The position numbers were made by a program, and so were the translations under genes. The notes under the pieces are model-generated. The model ran no database searches, was not told the DNA's origin, and worked only from the letters and a program-made list of their open reading frames with translations. Shown one piece after another: positions 8,531 to 17,009 of a stretch of DNA of 64,000 bases (the stretch's first letter is position 1; every line of letters starts with the position of its first letter). The DNA is from Arthrobacter sp. N199823 (lineage in GTDB: Bacteria > Actinomycetota > Actinomycetes > Actinomycetales > Micrococcaceae), in the NCBI RefSeq assembly GCF_002929705.1, contig NZ_PJIN01000002.1, positions 62,001-126,000 of the forward strand. Reading direction: 5' to 3'.

Positions 8531-10696
8531 ATGAGCTACACAAACACCATTCGCTGGGAACAAGACGGAGACGGCGTCGTCATCCTGACCTTGGATGACC
8601 CGAACCAGTCGGCCAACACCATGAACAGCGACTACGTTGCCTCCATGCAGGCAGCTGTGGAGCGTCTCACGGCAGAGAAGGAGACCATCACCGGCGTCGT
8701 GCTGGCCTCGGCCAAGAAGACCTTTTTCGCAGGCGGTGACCTCAAGGACCTCCTGGCCGCCACCCCGGCGGATGCGCAGAAGATTTTTGAGCTGGGCCAG
8801 CAGATCAAGGCTCAGCTGCGCACGCTGGAAACTCTGGGGAAGCCGGTGGTGGCGGCCATCAACGGCGCTGCACTGGGCGGCGGGCTGGAAATTGCCCTCG
8901 CGGCGCACCACCGGATCGCCGCTGACACCCGTGGCTCGGTCATCGGCCTGCCGGAAGTCACGCTGGGTCTGCTGCCCGGCGGGGGTGGCATTGTGCGCAC
9001 GGTGCGCTTGATGGGCATTGCCGACGCCACCATGAAGGTGCTGCTGCAGGGCCAGAAGTACAAGCCACGCAAGGCCTTGGACGTTGGCCTTGTCCACGAG
9101 GTAGTGGGCACCGTGGAGGAACTTATCCCGGCCGCGAAGGCCTGGATCGCTTCCAACAAGGAAGCAGTACAGCCGTGGGACGTGCCCGGATACAGGATCC
9201 CCGGCGGTACGCCCACCACTCCTGCTTTCGCCGCAAACCTGCCTGCCTACCCGGCCAATCTGCGTAAGCAGCTCAAGGGCGCCAACTACGCTGCCCCGCG
9301 AGCCATCCTCGCCGCGGCTGTGGAAAGCACCCAGGTGGACTTTGATACGGCACTGGAAATTGAGTCGCGCTACTTTGTGGAAGTTGTCACCGGCCAGGTG
9401 TCCACGAACATGATCAAGGCGTTCTTCTTCGACATGGGCCACATCAACGCCGGCGGCAGCCGCCCCGCAGGTTTTGAGAAATACACGGCCAAGAAGGTCG
9501 CTGTTCTGGGCGCAGGCATGATGGGTGCCGGTATTGCCTATGTGTGTGCTCGCGGCGGCATGGACGTGGTGCTCAAGGACGTCTCCCTCGAGGCAGCCGA
9601 GCGCGGCAAGAGCTACTCCAAGATACTCACCGATAAGGCAGTGGCGCGCGGGCAGCAAACGCAGGAGGCGGCCGATGCGCTGCTGGCCAAGATCACGCCC
9701 ACCGCCGACGCCACGGATGTTGCCGGCGCGGACCTGGTCATCGAGGCGGTCTTTGAAAACGTTGAGGTCAAGCAGAAGGCATTCCAGGAGATTCAGGACC
9801 TCCTCGGGCCTGACGCCGTGCTGGGTTCCAACACCTCAACACTTCCCATCACCACCCTGGCCGAGGGCGTGCGCAGCCAGGAGAACTTCATTGGCCTGCA
9901 CTTCTTCTCACCCGTGGACAAGATGCCGCTGCTGGAAATCATCGCCGGGGCAAACACCTCCGATGAAACCCTGGCCAAGGCCTTCGACATCGCCCAGCAG
10001 ATCAAAAAGACGCCGATCGTGGTCAATGATTCCCGCGGCTTCTTCACCTCCCGCGTGATCGGAACCTTCATGAACGAGGCGATCGCCATGCTCGGCGAGG
10101 GCATTGCCGCCCCGTCCATCGAGCAGGCCGGGCTGCAGGCAGGCTACCCCGCGGCGCCGCTGCAGCTGGCGGATGAGCTGAACTTGACTCTCATGTCCAA
10201 GATCCAGAAGGAGACCAAGGCAGGCCTGGAAGCCGACGACGGCGTGCAAAAGTACCAGCACCACACCGCCTACGCCATCGTGGACCGCATGATCGAGGAG
10301 TTTTCCCGCAAGGGCAAGCTGGCCGGTGCCGGCTTCTACAACTACGCCGATGGCCACCGCACCGGGCTCTGGGAAGGCCTCGCGGAAAACTACGGGGGCA
10401 CCACGGAAATCCCCTTCGAAGATATGAAAGAGCGCATGCTGTTCGCCGAATCCCTCGAGACCGTCAAGTGCCTTGACGAGGGCGTGCTGCGCAGCGTGGA
10501 GGACGCCAACATCGGTTCCATCCTGGGCATTGGCTTCCCGGCGTGGACCGGTGGCGTGCTCCAGTACATGAACGGGTACGACGGCGGTCTGGCGGGTTTT
10601 GTGGCCAGGTCACGTGAGCTTGCGGCCGCCTACGGAGAGCATTTCCTGCCACCGGCCTCGCTCGTCGCCAAGGCCGAGCAGGGCGAGAGCTACTGA
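8531..10696 (+). CDS. fadB: Bifunctional enoyl-CoA hydratase / 3-hydroxyacyl-CoA dehydrogenase
   Basis: A 721-residue fusion carrying the middle two steps of beta-oxidation. The N-terminal crotonase domain (about 1-190) keeps both catalytic glutamates (GGGLEIAL; LPEVTLGLLPGGGG). The NAD-binding domain starts at GAGMMGAG (327-334). The dehydrogenase histidine lies in IGLHFFSPVDKMPLLEI, and the C-terminal 3HCDH domain follows from about 510. The order matches FadB/FadJ alpha subunits, partnered by the thiolase immediately upstream. The ATG at 8531 is 5 nt after the thiolase stop; an in-frame upstream codon at 8513 lies inside that gene and is unlikely. Confidence 0.94.
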   Translation: MSYTNTIRWEQDGDGVVILTLDDPNQSANTMNSDYVASMQAAVERLTAEKETITGVVLASAKKTFFAGGDLKDLLAATPADAQKIFELGQQIKAQLRTLETLGKPVVAAINGAALGGGLEIALAAHHRIAADTRGSVIGLPEVTLGLLPGGGGIVRTVRLMGIADATMKVLLQGQKYKPRKALDVGLVHEVVGTVEELIPAAKAWIASNKEAVQPWDVPGYRIPGGTPTTPAFAANLPAYPANLRKQLKGANYAAPRAILAAAVESTQVDFDTALEIESRYFVEVVTGQVSTNMIKAFFFDMGHINAGGSRPAGFEKYTAKKVAVLGAGMMGAGIAYVCARGGMDVVLKDVSLEAAERGKSYSKILTDKAVARGQQTQEAADALLAKITPTADATDVAGADLVIEAVFENVEVKQKAFQEIQDLLGPDAVLGSNTSTLPITTLAEGVRSQENFIGLHFFSPVDKMPLLEIIAGANTSDETLAKAFDIAQQIKKTPIVVNDSRGFFTSRVIGTFMNEAIAMLGEGIAAPSIEQAGLQAGYPAAPLQLADELNLTLMSKIQKETKAGLEADDGVQKYQHHTAYAIVDRMIEEFSRKGKLAGAGFYNYADGHRTGLWEGLAENYGGTTEIPFEDMKERMLFAESLETVKCLDEGVLRSVEDANIGSILGIGFPAWTGGVLQYMNGYDGGLAGFVARSRELAAAYGEHFLPPASLVAKAEQGESY

Positions 10697-11604
10697 TGGG
10701 CGCTGAGACTGCCAACAGGCCCGAGCGGACGGCCGGATACCCGCACGGCCCCGCAGGCGGCACCGCCTTCACGAAACTCTGGACGGCGTTCTCTGTGACA
10801 CAGGCACCCAAGCCGGGTGTCGCCGTCGTGCATCTCACCGGGCCCGGGCGCGGGAACATGATGGGGACGGCCTTTTGGGCGGAACTGCCACAGGTTTTTG
10901 CGGCGCTCGACGCCGATGACACTGTGCGGGCCGTGGTCCTTGCGGGCAGTGGTAACCATTTCAGCACCGGGCTGGATGTGCAAGAGGTGCTGGGCTCCTG
11001 GTTGGGCAGGCTGGGCCCCGGCGCCACTGCTCAGGCTGCCCAGCGCACCGAACTGAACGGCCTGATAAGGAGCCTGCAGGACGCCGTCACCTCGGTGGCC
11101 ACCTGCCGGAAACCCGTCATCGCGGCCGTGCATGGCTGGTGCATTGGCGGTGGCGTGGACCTGATCAGCGCCGCCGATGTGCGCCTGGCCAGTGCTGATG
11201 CCCAGTTCAGCATCCGGGAGGCGCGGCTGGCGATCGTGGCCGACGTCGGAAGTTTGCAAAGGTTGCGCGGCATCATTGGCGAGGGCCAGCTGCGCGAACT
11301 GGCGCTGACGGCCAAGGACATTGGCGCGAGCAGGGCGGAGAAGATCGGCCTTGTCAATGATGTGTTCGCCGGTCCGGATGAGCTGATGGCGGCGGCGCTG
11401 GACATGGCTGGGGAGATGACCGCCAATTCGCCGCTGGCCGTGGCCGGCACAAAGGCCGTGCTGAACGAGGGGCGTGAGGAAGACATTGCTCGCGGGCTGC
11501 GGCACGTGGCGCTGTGGAACTCATCATTCCTGCACAGTGAGGATCTACTTGAGGCCGTGACGGCGCTGGGTGAGCGCCGCCGGGCAGTATTTACCGGCAA
11601 GTAG
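10696..11604 (+). CDS. Crotonase, probable delta3,5-delta2,4-dienoyl-CoA isomerase
   Basis: A 302-residue crotonase. The segment IREARLAIVADVGSLQRL matches the dienoyl-CoA isomerase (ECH1) signature, in which a Glu and the Asp of ADVG(T/S)LQRL are the catalytic pair; both are present. The first crotonase glutamate position reads GGGVDLIS. The enzyme would move double bonds so that unsaturated fatty acids with odd-position double bonds can enter beta-oxidation (family knowledge). The ATG overlaps the fadB stop by 1 nt, so it is translationally coupled. A GC-rich 7-bp hairpin follows the stop codon. Confidence 0.82.
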   Translation: MGAETANRPERTAGYPHGPAGGTAFTKLWTAFSVTQAPKPGVAVVHLTGPGRGNMMGTAFWAELPQVFAALDADDTVRAVVLAGSGNHFSTGLDVQEVLGSWLGRLGPGATAQAAQRTELNGLIRSLQDAVTSVATCRKPVIAAVHGWCIGGGVDLISAADVRLASADAQFSIREARLAIVADVGSLQRLRGIIGEGQLRELALTAKDIGASRAEKIGLVNDVFAGPDELMAAALDMAGEMTANSPLAVAGTKAVLNEGREEDIARGLRHVALWNSSFLHSEDLLEAVTALGERRRAVFTGK

Positions 11605-11607
11605 CTG

Positions 11608-11626
11608 ACGCCGGGAGCACCGGCGT
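11608..11626 (+). terminator. Short GC hairpin between the dienoyl-CoA isomerase and acyl-CoA synthetase genes
   Basis: ACGCCGG (11608-11614) and CCGGCGT (11620-11626) form a perfect 7-bp stem with a 5-nt loop just after the stop codon. No T-run follows directly, so it is more likely an attenuation or mRNA-end element than a full terminator. Confidence 0.35.
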
Positions 11627-11673
11627 GGAATGTCCTGTTTGCGAGTTACAGTCGATTTTTTCTAGGAGCCCTC

Positions 11674-13206
11674 ATGTATCTGACCCAGGGCCTGCACCGT
11701 TCGTTGCAGGCGGATCCGCAGGCAATCGCCACGATCTTCAAGGACCGGGTGCGCAATTACGCTGAACACGCGGATCGGATCGCCAGGTTTGCTGGAGCGC
11801 TGCAGGCCCTGGGCGTGCAGCCCGGCGACAGGGTGGCCATGGTGTCCCTGAACAGTGACAGGTACGCCGAGTACCTGTTGGCCGTGCCTTGGGCCGGGGC
11901 GGCAGTGGTTCCGGTTAACACCAGATGGACCCCGGCGGAGATCGCCTATTCCATGAATGACTCGGACACACGTGTGCTGCTTGTTGACGACGCCTTTGTG
12001 GACATGGCGCCGACCCTGCGCGAAAAATCCCCGGGTCTCACCACCCTGATCCACTGCGGCGACGGGCCCACACCGGAGGGCATGCTCTCCTACGAGGCCT
12101 TGGTGGCGGAGAGTGAACCCGTGGCGGACGCCTACCGCAGTGGTGATGATCTGGCCGGGGTCCTGTACACCGGCGGCACTACCGGATTCCCCAAGGGTGT
12201 CATGCTCAGCCACACCAATTTCGTCACCTCAGGTCTTGGCACGGTGGCCAGCGGGGAATTGTTGAAAGCTGGTGACGTGCTCCTCCATGCCGCACCCATG
12301 TTCCACGCGGCGGATCTGGCCATTTGGTCAGGGATGACCATCATGGGCGGCACCCACGTCATGGTGCCGGGGTTCGAGCCGATCAGCGTGTTCCAGGCCA
12401 TCGACAAGCACAAGCCCACGGCGATGCTCTTGGTCCCCACAATGATCCAAATCCTGGCGGACCACCCGGACGCGGGCAACTATGAGCTGTCATCCCTGAC
12501 CAGCATGCTCTATGGCGGCTCCTCCATTTCCGAGGGAGTTCTCAAACGCGCCATGGCACGCTTCCCGGGGCTGCGCATGACCCAGGCCTATGGCCAGACC
12601 GAGGCCTCCCCGGTCATCACCTTGCTGCTGCCCGGTGATCACCATGGCGACGCACTACGCTCCGGTGGCCGGGCGGCGCCCCACAGCCAGGTGGCCATCC
12701 TTGACTTTGACGGGAAGGAAGTTCCCACCGGCGTAGTCGGGGAGGTGTGCACCAAGGGCGCAAACGTCATGTTGGGCTACTGGAACAATCCTGAGCAATC
12801 GGCCCAAGCCCTGCGCGGCGGCTGGCTGCACACCGGTGACCTAGGCTACGTTGACGCCCAAGGCTTTGTTTATGTTGTGGACCGTCTCAAGGACATGATC
12901 GTCACCGGCGGCGAAAATGTCTACTGTGCCGAGGTGGAGAACGCCCTCAGCAAGCACCCCGCGGTGGCGTCCTCGGCCGTCATTGGCGTCCCTGACGAGA
13001 AGTATGGCGAGCGCGTGCACGCCGTCGTGGTTCTGACGCCGGGCCACACGGCGAGTGCCGAAGAGCTCATGGCCCACTGTAAGGAGCACATCGCCGGGTA
13101 CAAGGTGCCGCGCAGCTTCGAGTTCCCGGAGGCGCTGCCCATGTCCGGTGCCGGCAAGATCCTCAAACGTGAGTTGCGCGAGAGCTACACCGCGGCGCAG
13201 GACTAG
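11674..13206 (+). CDS. Acyl-CoA synthetase (AMP-binding, ANL superfamily)
   Basis: A 510-residue adenylate-forming ligase that activates a carboxylic or fatty acid to its CoA thioester with ATP. Visible motifs are the P-loop YTGGTTGFPKGV (165-176), the AYGQTE core, GWLHTGDLGYVD at the hinge, VYVVDRLKDMIVTGGENVY, and the C-terminal lysine region GAGKILKRELRE. A strong AGGAG precedes the ATG. It sits between beta-oxidation genes and the acyl-CoA racemase gene, so it probably supplies acyl-CoA to both. The length suits a medium- or long-chain acyl-CoA ligase, but the substrate cannot be fixed from sequence. Confidence 0.9.
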   Translation: MYLTQGLHRSLQADPQAIATIFKDRVRNYAEHADRIARFAGALQALGVQPGDRVAMVSLNSDRYAEYLLAVPWAGAAVVPVNTRWTPAEIAYSMNDSDTRVLLVDDAFVDMAPTLREKSPGLTTLIHCGDGPTPEGMLSYEALVAESEPVADAYRSGDDLAGVLYTGGTTGFPKGVMLSHTNFVTSGLGTVASGELLKAGDVLLHAAPMFHAADLAIWSGMTIMGGTHVMVPGFEPISVFQAIDKHKPTAMLLVPTMIQILADHPDAGNYELSSLTSMLYGGSSISEGVLKRAMARFPGLRMTQAYGQTEASPVITLLLPGDHHGDALRSGGRAAPHSQVAILDFDGKEVPTGVVGEVCTKGANVMLGYWNNPEQSAQALRGGWLHTGDLGYVDAQGFVYVVDRLKDMIVTGGENVYCAEVENALSKHPAVASSAVIGVPDEKYGERVHAVVVLTPGHTASAEELMAHCKEHIAGYKVPRSFEFPEALPMSGAGKILKRELRESYTAAQD

Positions 13207-13215
13207 GGACAGCCC

Positions 13216-14301
13216 ATGAGCGGAACATTGCAGGGTTTGAAGGTGGTGGAGCTCTCCGCCATGGGGCCGGCGCCGCATGCCGCCATGATGCTCGCGGACA
13301 TGGGGGCGGAGGTGGTGCGTGTGGTTGGGCCCGCGCCTCCGGTTGGCGGGTACGACGTCGGCACTCACCTGCAGCGCGGCCGCACCACCGTCCGGGCGAA
13401 CCTGAAGGATCCCGCCCACCTCGCCGGAGTGTTTTCCTTGGTGGCCGAGGCCGACGTTTTGCTCGAGGGCTTCCGGCCCGGGACTGCGGAGCGGCTCGGT
13501 TTGGGGCCGGAGGCGTGCCTGGCTCTGAATCCGCGGCTGGTGTATGGGCGGATGACCGGCTGGGGTCAGGACGGCCCATTGGCACAGCGCGCCGGGCACG
13601 ACATCAACTACATTGCCCTCAGTGGCGCGCTGCATGCCATGGGTCCGGCCGCCGCACCGCTTCCGCCCATGAACCTGGTGGGTGATTTTGGCGGCGGCTC
13701 CATGTTTGTTGTGACGGGCATTCTGGCTGCCTTGTGGGAACGCGAGCGCTCCGGGCAAGGGCAGGTTGTGGATGCCGCCATGGTGGACGGCGTCAGCGTG
13801 CTTTCCCAGATCATCCTGGAATTGCGTTCGGTCAATCTGTGGAGCGATACCCGGGGTGCCAATCTGCTGGACGGGACCGCACCGTTCTACAGGACTTATG
13901 CCACGTCCGACGGCGGGCACGTTGCTGTGGGTGCCCTTGAGCCTCAGTTTTATGCGCTGCTGCTTGAGGGGCTGGGACTCGCCGTGGAAGATCTACCGGA
14001 GCGGGCCGATCCCCTCCAGTGGCCTATGCTCGCGGAGACGTTTGCGGCTGTGTTTGCGGCCCGCACCCGGGATGACTGGGCGGAGACGTTCGACGGCGTA
14101 GACGCGTGCGTGACGCCGGTGCTCACGTATGCGGAGGCTGCCGAAAACTCTCATATGGCAGCACGTGCCACCTTGTCCGGAAGCGGCAGGCATGTGGTGG
14201 CCGCCCCGGCACCGCGCTTCTCCCGCACCGCATCCGTGGCCCGCCAGCCTCTGGGCGAGACAAATTTTGACACCATTTTGAGTTCTTGGAGGACATCATG
14301 A
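13216..14301 (+). CDS. Alpha-methylacyl-CoA racemase (CaiB/BaiF family)
   Basis: A 361-residue family III CoA-transferase-fold protein. The racemase catalytic residues align closely with mycobacterial MCR (H126, D156, E241): H128 in RAGHDINY, D157 in VGDFGGG and E242 in GALEPQFY. These separate racemases from CoA transferases, which use a different aspartate. It would interconvert (2R)- and (2S)-2-methylacyl-CoA so that methyl-branched fatty acids can be beta-oxidised. It follows the synthetase gene by 9 nt and overlaps the next gene (ATGA), so all three are one transcription unit. Confidence 0.92.
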   Translation: MSGTLQGLKVVELSAMGPAPHAAMMLADMGAEVVRVVGPAPPVGGYDVGTHLQRGRTTVRANLKDPAHLAGVFSLVAEADVLLEGFRPGTAERLGLGPEACLALNPRLVYGRMTGWGQDGPLAQRAGHDINYIALSGALHAMGPAAAPLPPMNLVGDFGGGSMFVVTGILAALWERERSGQGQVVDAAMVDGVSVLSQIILELRSVNLWSDTRGANLLDGTAPFYRTYATSDGGHVAVGALEPQFYALLLEGLGLAVEDLPERADPLQWPMLAETFAAVFAARTRDDWAETFDGVDACVTPVLTYAEAAENSHMAARATLSGSGRHVVAAPAPRFSRTASVARQPLGETNFDTILSSWRTS

Positions 14302-15335
14302 TCACTGTTAGCGCCCCGGCGCAGTATCAGGCATGGCAGGCCAACGTCATGCCGCCCGTGGAGGAGGTCCGTCCGGGTGTCTGGTCCATTCCAGTGCCCT
14401 TTATTGGCAATCCGATGCGCTACACCCTGTCGTATTTGTTGGTGGGGGAAGGTGAAGCTGCGCTGGTTGATCCGGGCTGGGACTCGGATGAGGGATGGGA
14501 GTGCCTCACAGCGGGTCTGGCCGTTGCGGGGGTAGCCCCCGAGAGGATCACCGTCATTGTTGTGACGCACTTTCATCCCGATCATCTGGGCATGGCGGCA
14601 CGGCTCCGGGCAGCATCCGGCGCGCCGGTGGTGTTGGGGGAGAACGAGCCGCTCCCTGCACAGTGGCGTGGCGACACGGCAGGGTTTGTCGTCGAAGATA
14701 GGGCACAATTTACTGCCTGGGGAGTCCCTGCGGAACTTCTTGACGAGGTCAGTTTCCAGACGCACACATGGGAGCAAATGATAGCTGTTGAGCAGCCGCA
14801 ATTTCGGCTGGCGGATGGCCAACTGCTGCCCGTCGCCGGACTTGCGGTGCGGGTGTTGTCCACTCCAGGGCACACGCCGGGTCACATTTGTTTGGTGGAT
14901 GAGGCAAACCAGCTCATGCTCACGGGAGACCATGTGCTGCCCCGCATCACCCCGCACGTTTCTCTCGAAGCGACCAACCAGCTCAACCCGCTTGATGACT
15001 ATCTTCGCTCTCTGGAACGCATGAGTGTTGGGGCGCAAATGGAAGTGCTGCCGGCCCACGAATACCGGTTCCTTGGACTCATGGACCGAGTGGCCGCGTT
15101 GACCGAACACACCTTGGAACGCTCCAGAGAGGTCATCGCCGTTCTGGAGACTGGGGTGGCCTCCAGCGTGTGGGAGGTAGCGCAGGAATTGACGTGGTCC
15201 CGTGGCTTTGCCTCGCTGCGTGGGTTTACCTTGCGGCTGGCGCTCGCCGAAACGGCGAGCCATCTGGTGTATCTGGAGCAGTTGGGCCGTGCTGTGAACA
15301 TCGAGGTATCCAGGGGAGCTCCGGCGCGCCCGTGA
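14298..15335 (+). CDS. Metallo-beta-lactamase-fold hydrolase
   Basis: A 345-residue MBL-fold enzyme. The metal motif THFHPDHLG gives H91-x-H93-x-D95-H96. Later ligands are STPGHTPGHICL and LTGDHVL, and a C-terminal helical domain follows with LPAHEYRFLGL. The fold resembles glyoxalase-II-like thioesterases, and the C-terminal extension is shared by LACTB2-like proteins. The ATG at 14298 has GGAGGA 5 nt upstream and overlaps the racemase stop in ATGA, so it is translationally coupled. An acyl-CoA thioesterase role is inferred from context only. Locus D lies directly after its stop codon. Confidence 0.8.
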   Translation: MITVSAPAQYQAWQANVMPPVEEVRPGVWSIPVPFIGNPMRYTLSYLLVGEGEAALVDPGWDSDEGWECLTAGLAVAGVAPERITVIVVTHFHPDHLGMAARLRAASGAPVVLGENEPLPAQWRGDTAGFVVEDRAQFTAWGVPAELLDEVSFQTHTWEQMIAVEQPQFRLADGQLLPVAGLAVRVLSTPGHTPGHICLVDEANQLMLTGDHVLPRITPHVSLEATNQLNPLDDYLRSLERMSVGAQMEVLPAHEYRFLGLMDRVAALTEHTLERSREVIAVLETGVASSVWEVAQELTWSRGFASLRGFTLRLALAETASHLVYLEQLGRAVNIEVSRGAPARP

Positions 15336-15344
15336 CAGACCCCT

Positions 15345-15532
15345 GACGCCGCACCACTTTCCGGCCTGTTTTCCCTGACGCCGCACCACTTTCCGGCGTG
15401 TTTTCCCTGACGCCGCACCACCTTCATTGCCGAGTGGTGGTGCAGGGGCTGCCGCTTGCGGGAGCGTTTGGCGGAAGGGGCCGGAAAGTGGTGCGGGGTC
15501 GGACGGAAAGGGCCGGAAAGTGGTGCGGCGTC
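15345..15532. repeat. Locus D: 32-bp phased repeats in two opposed runs
   Basis: The plus-strand run begins GACGCCGCACCACTTTCCGG at 15345 and 15377, with a decayed unit at 15409, each 32 bp apart. The minus-strand run begins at 15532 (GACGCCGCACCACTTT) and 15500 (GACCCCGCACCACTTT), also 32 bp apart. Each run points along the gene it follows: the metallo-hydrolase on plus and marR on minus. The outer unit of the minus run touches the marR stop codon. Confidence 0.92.
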
Positions 15533-16068
15533 TAGAGGGGGTCGGGGTAGGGGACCGGATCGGTGAAATCGCCGGAGTCGCGGCGGAAGCGGGCCAGGAT
15601 GGCCGTCATGGTCCGCAGATCCTCGGCCGGGATACCTGGGGTGGCGAAGACGCCGGAGTTCAGTGCGGTGGTGGCTTCTTCCACCAGGGTCCGGCCGGCG
15701 TCGCTCAGGACAACCAAGGTGGCCCGTCCATCGCTCGGGTGAGCCGATCGGCGTACCAGCCCATCGCGCTCCAAACGGTCCACAACACTTGTCACGGAGG
15801 TGGGATGCACCTGCAGGCGGGCGCTGGCACTGGCCATCGGCAGGGCGCCGTCGCGCGTGAAGGACAGCAGGCGCAGCAATTCGAGCCGGGCGTACGACAG
15901 TCCCAACGGCTTCAGCACGGCATCAACCCGGCTGTACATGATCTGGTGAGTGCGCATGACGGAGGAAAAAGCTGCCATGGCATCGGCGGCATCGGCCCAG
16001 CCGTGGGCGATCCACTGCCGCTTAGCTTCGGCAATGGGATCCATAGGCAGCGGGGATGCGGGAGCCAT
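15532..16068 (-). CDS. MarR family transcriptional regulator
   Basis: A 178-residue winged-helix regulator. The recognition region SASARLQVHPTSVTSVVDRLERDGLV and the wing RRSAHPSDGRATLVVLSDAG are clear. The ATG at 16068 follows AAGGAGC; a longer frame reaches 16131 but overlaps the operator region. It is divergent from etfB, and AT-rich palindromes fill the gap (16132-16173), so it probably represses itself and etfBA. The ligand is unknown; an aromatic or acyl-CoA compound would fit the family and the neighbourhood (inferred). Confidence 0.88.
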   Translation of the reverse strand: MAPASPLPMDPIAEAKRQWIAHGWADAADAMAAFSSVMRTHQIMYSRVDAVLKPLGLSYARLELLRLLSFTRDGALPMASASARLQVHPTSVTSVVDRLERDGLVRRSAHPSDGRATLVVLSDAGRTLVEEATTALNSGVFATPGIPAEDLRTMTAILARFRRDSGDFTDPVPYPDPL

Positions 16069-16131
16069 GGGAGCTCCTTTCGGGCTGATGCGGCGACGGA
16101 GGTACTGGCACATTTCCAGGACCAACAACAA

Positions 16132-16173
16132 TTTACTTTGGATACCTAGTAAATACTAGTACTACCTAGTAGT
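16132..16173. promoter_or_regulatory. Candidate MarR operator between marR and etfB
   Basis: The gap holds nested dyads: TTTACT (16132-16137) with AGTAAA (16148-16153), the palindrome TACTAGTA (16154-16161), and ACTAC-CTA-GTAGT (16161-16173). CTAGTA recurs. AT-rich dyads in a divergent marR intergenic region are the usual form of MarR binding sites. Confidence 0.55.
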
Positions 16174-16217
16174 CTTCCAAATGAGACCCGCAACACATGA
16201 TCATGAAGGGGCAGTCA

Positions 16218-16997
16218 ATGAAGATCGTCGTACTCATCAAACAGGTGCCTGACACGGCAGAGGAACGAACGCTCGTCCCAGCCACAGGTTGGTTGGACCG
16301 CGACGCCGCGGACAATGTGGTGGATGAAATCAATGAGCGCGCCCTCGAAGTGGCGTTGCGTGTGAAGGATGCGGACAAATCCACCGAGGTGGTGGTGCTG
16401 GCTATGGGCCCGGATGAGGCCACCAAAGCCATTCGCAAGGCCCTGTCCATGGGTGCAGATTCCGGCATTCACGTGCTCGACGGCGGATTGGCCGGCTCCG
16501 ATGCGGCCCGCACCGCCGCGGTGCTCGCCGCTGCCTTGCGCGGCACCAGTGCTGACGTCATCCTGGCCGGCAATGAGTCCACTGACGGCCGCGGCGGCGT
16601 GGTACCCGCCATGATTGCCGAGCATCTGGGCCTGCCGCTGGTAGGTGGGCTGAACGCCGTCGAACTGGTCGGCGCAGCTGGTAGCGGAAAAGTCAGCGGT
16701 GAGCGCTCCGGGGACAGCGGATCACTGCAGGTGACCGCAGCGCTGCCCGCCGTGGTGACCGTGACCGAGCGGACCGCCGAGGCCCGCTTCCCGAATTTCA
16801 AGGGCATCCTGACGGCCAAGCGCAAGCCCGTCGCCACGCTCACCCTCGCCGATCTTGACGTGGCCGTAACTGTGGCCCACGCGGTCGTGGTCTCCCACAG
16901 CGAGCGCCCCGCCCGCGAAGCCGGGCGCAAGATTGAAGACGACGGAACGGCTGGCACACAGCTGGCCAGTTACCTTTTCGAAAACCGCTTAGTCTAG
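16218..16997 (+). CDS. etfB: Electron transfer flavoprotein beta subunit (first copy)
   Basis: A 259-residue ETF beta subunit. It starts MKIVVLIKQVPDT and keeps the ATP/AMP-binding pattern (VLAMGPDEATKAIRKALSMGAD; AGNESTDGRGGVVPAMIAE) and the signature TERTAEARFPNFKGILTAKR. With EtfA it takes electrons from acyl-CoA dehydrogenases. The ATG at 16218 follows AAGGGG; earlier in-frame ATGs at 16197 and 16203 lack a site. EtfA follows 12 nt later. Both sit between a marR gene and an acyl-CoA dehydrogenase operon, unlike the second copy at 40 kb. Confidence 0.93.
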   Translation: MKIVVLIKQVPDTAEERTLVPATGWLDRDAADNVVDEINERALEVALRVKDADKSTEVVVLAMGPDEATKAIRKALSMGADSGIHVLDGGLAGSDAARTAAVLAAALRGTSADVILAGNESTDGRGGVVPAMIAEHLGLPLVGGLNAVELVGAAGSGKVSGERSGDSGSLQVTAALPAVVTVTERTAEARFPNFKGILTAKRKPVATLTLADLDVAVTVAHAVVVSHSERPAREAGRKIEDDGTAGTQLASYLFENRLV

Positions 16998-17009
16998 GAA
17001 GGCAGCATC

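Noticed and set aside
8381-9658. 425-residue reading frame on minus across the fadA-fadB junction
   Set aside because: It lies antisense to two well-supported genes, has no domain and is the usual third-position shadow in high-GC DNA.
12841-15389. Long minus-strand frames opposite the acyl-CoA synthetase, racemase and metallo-hydrolase genes
   Set aside because: Shadows of genes with complete catalytic residues.
15345-15532. CRISPR array (regular 32-bp repeats)
   Set aside because: The 32-bp period is continuous repeat with no unique spacers. Runs have only two to four units and no cas genes are near.
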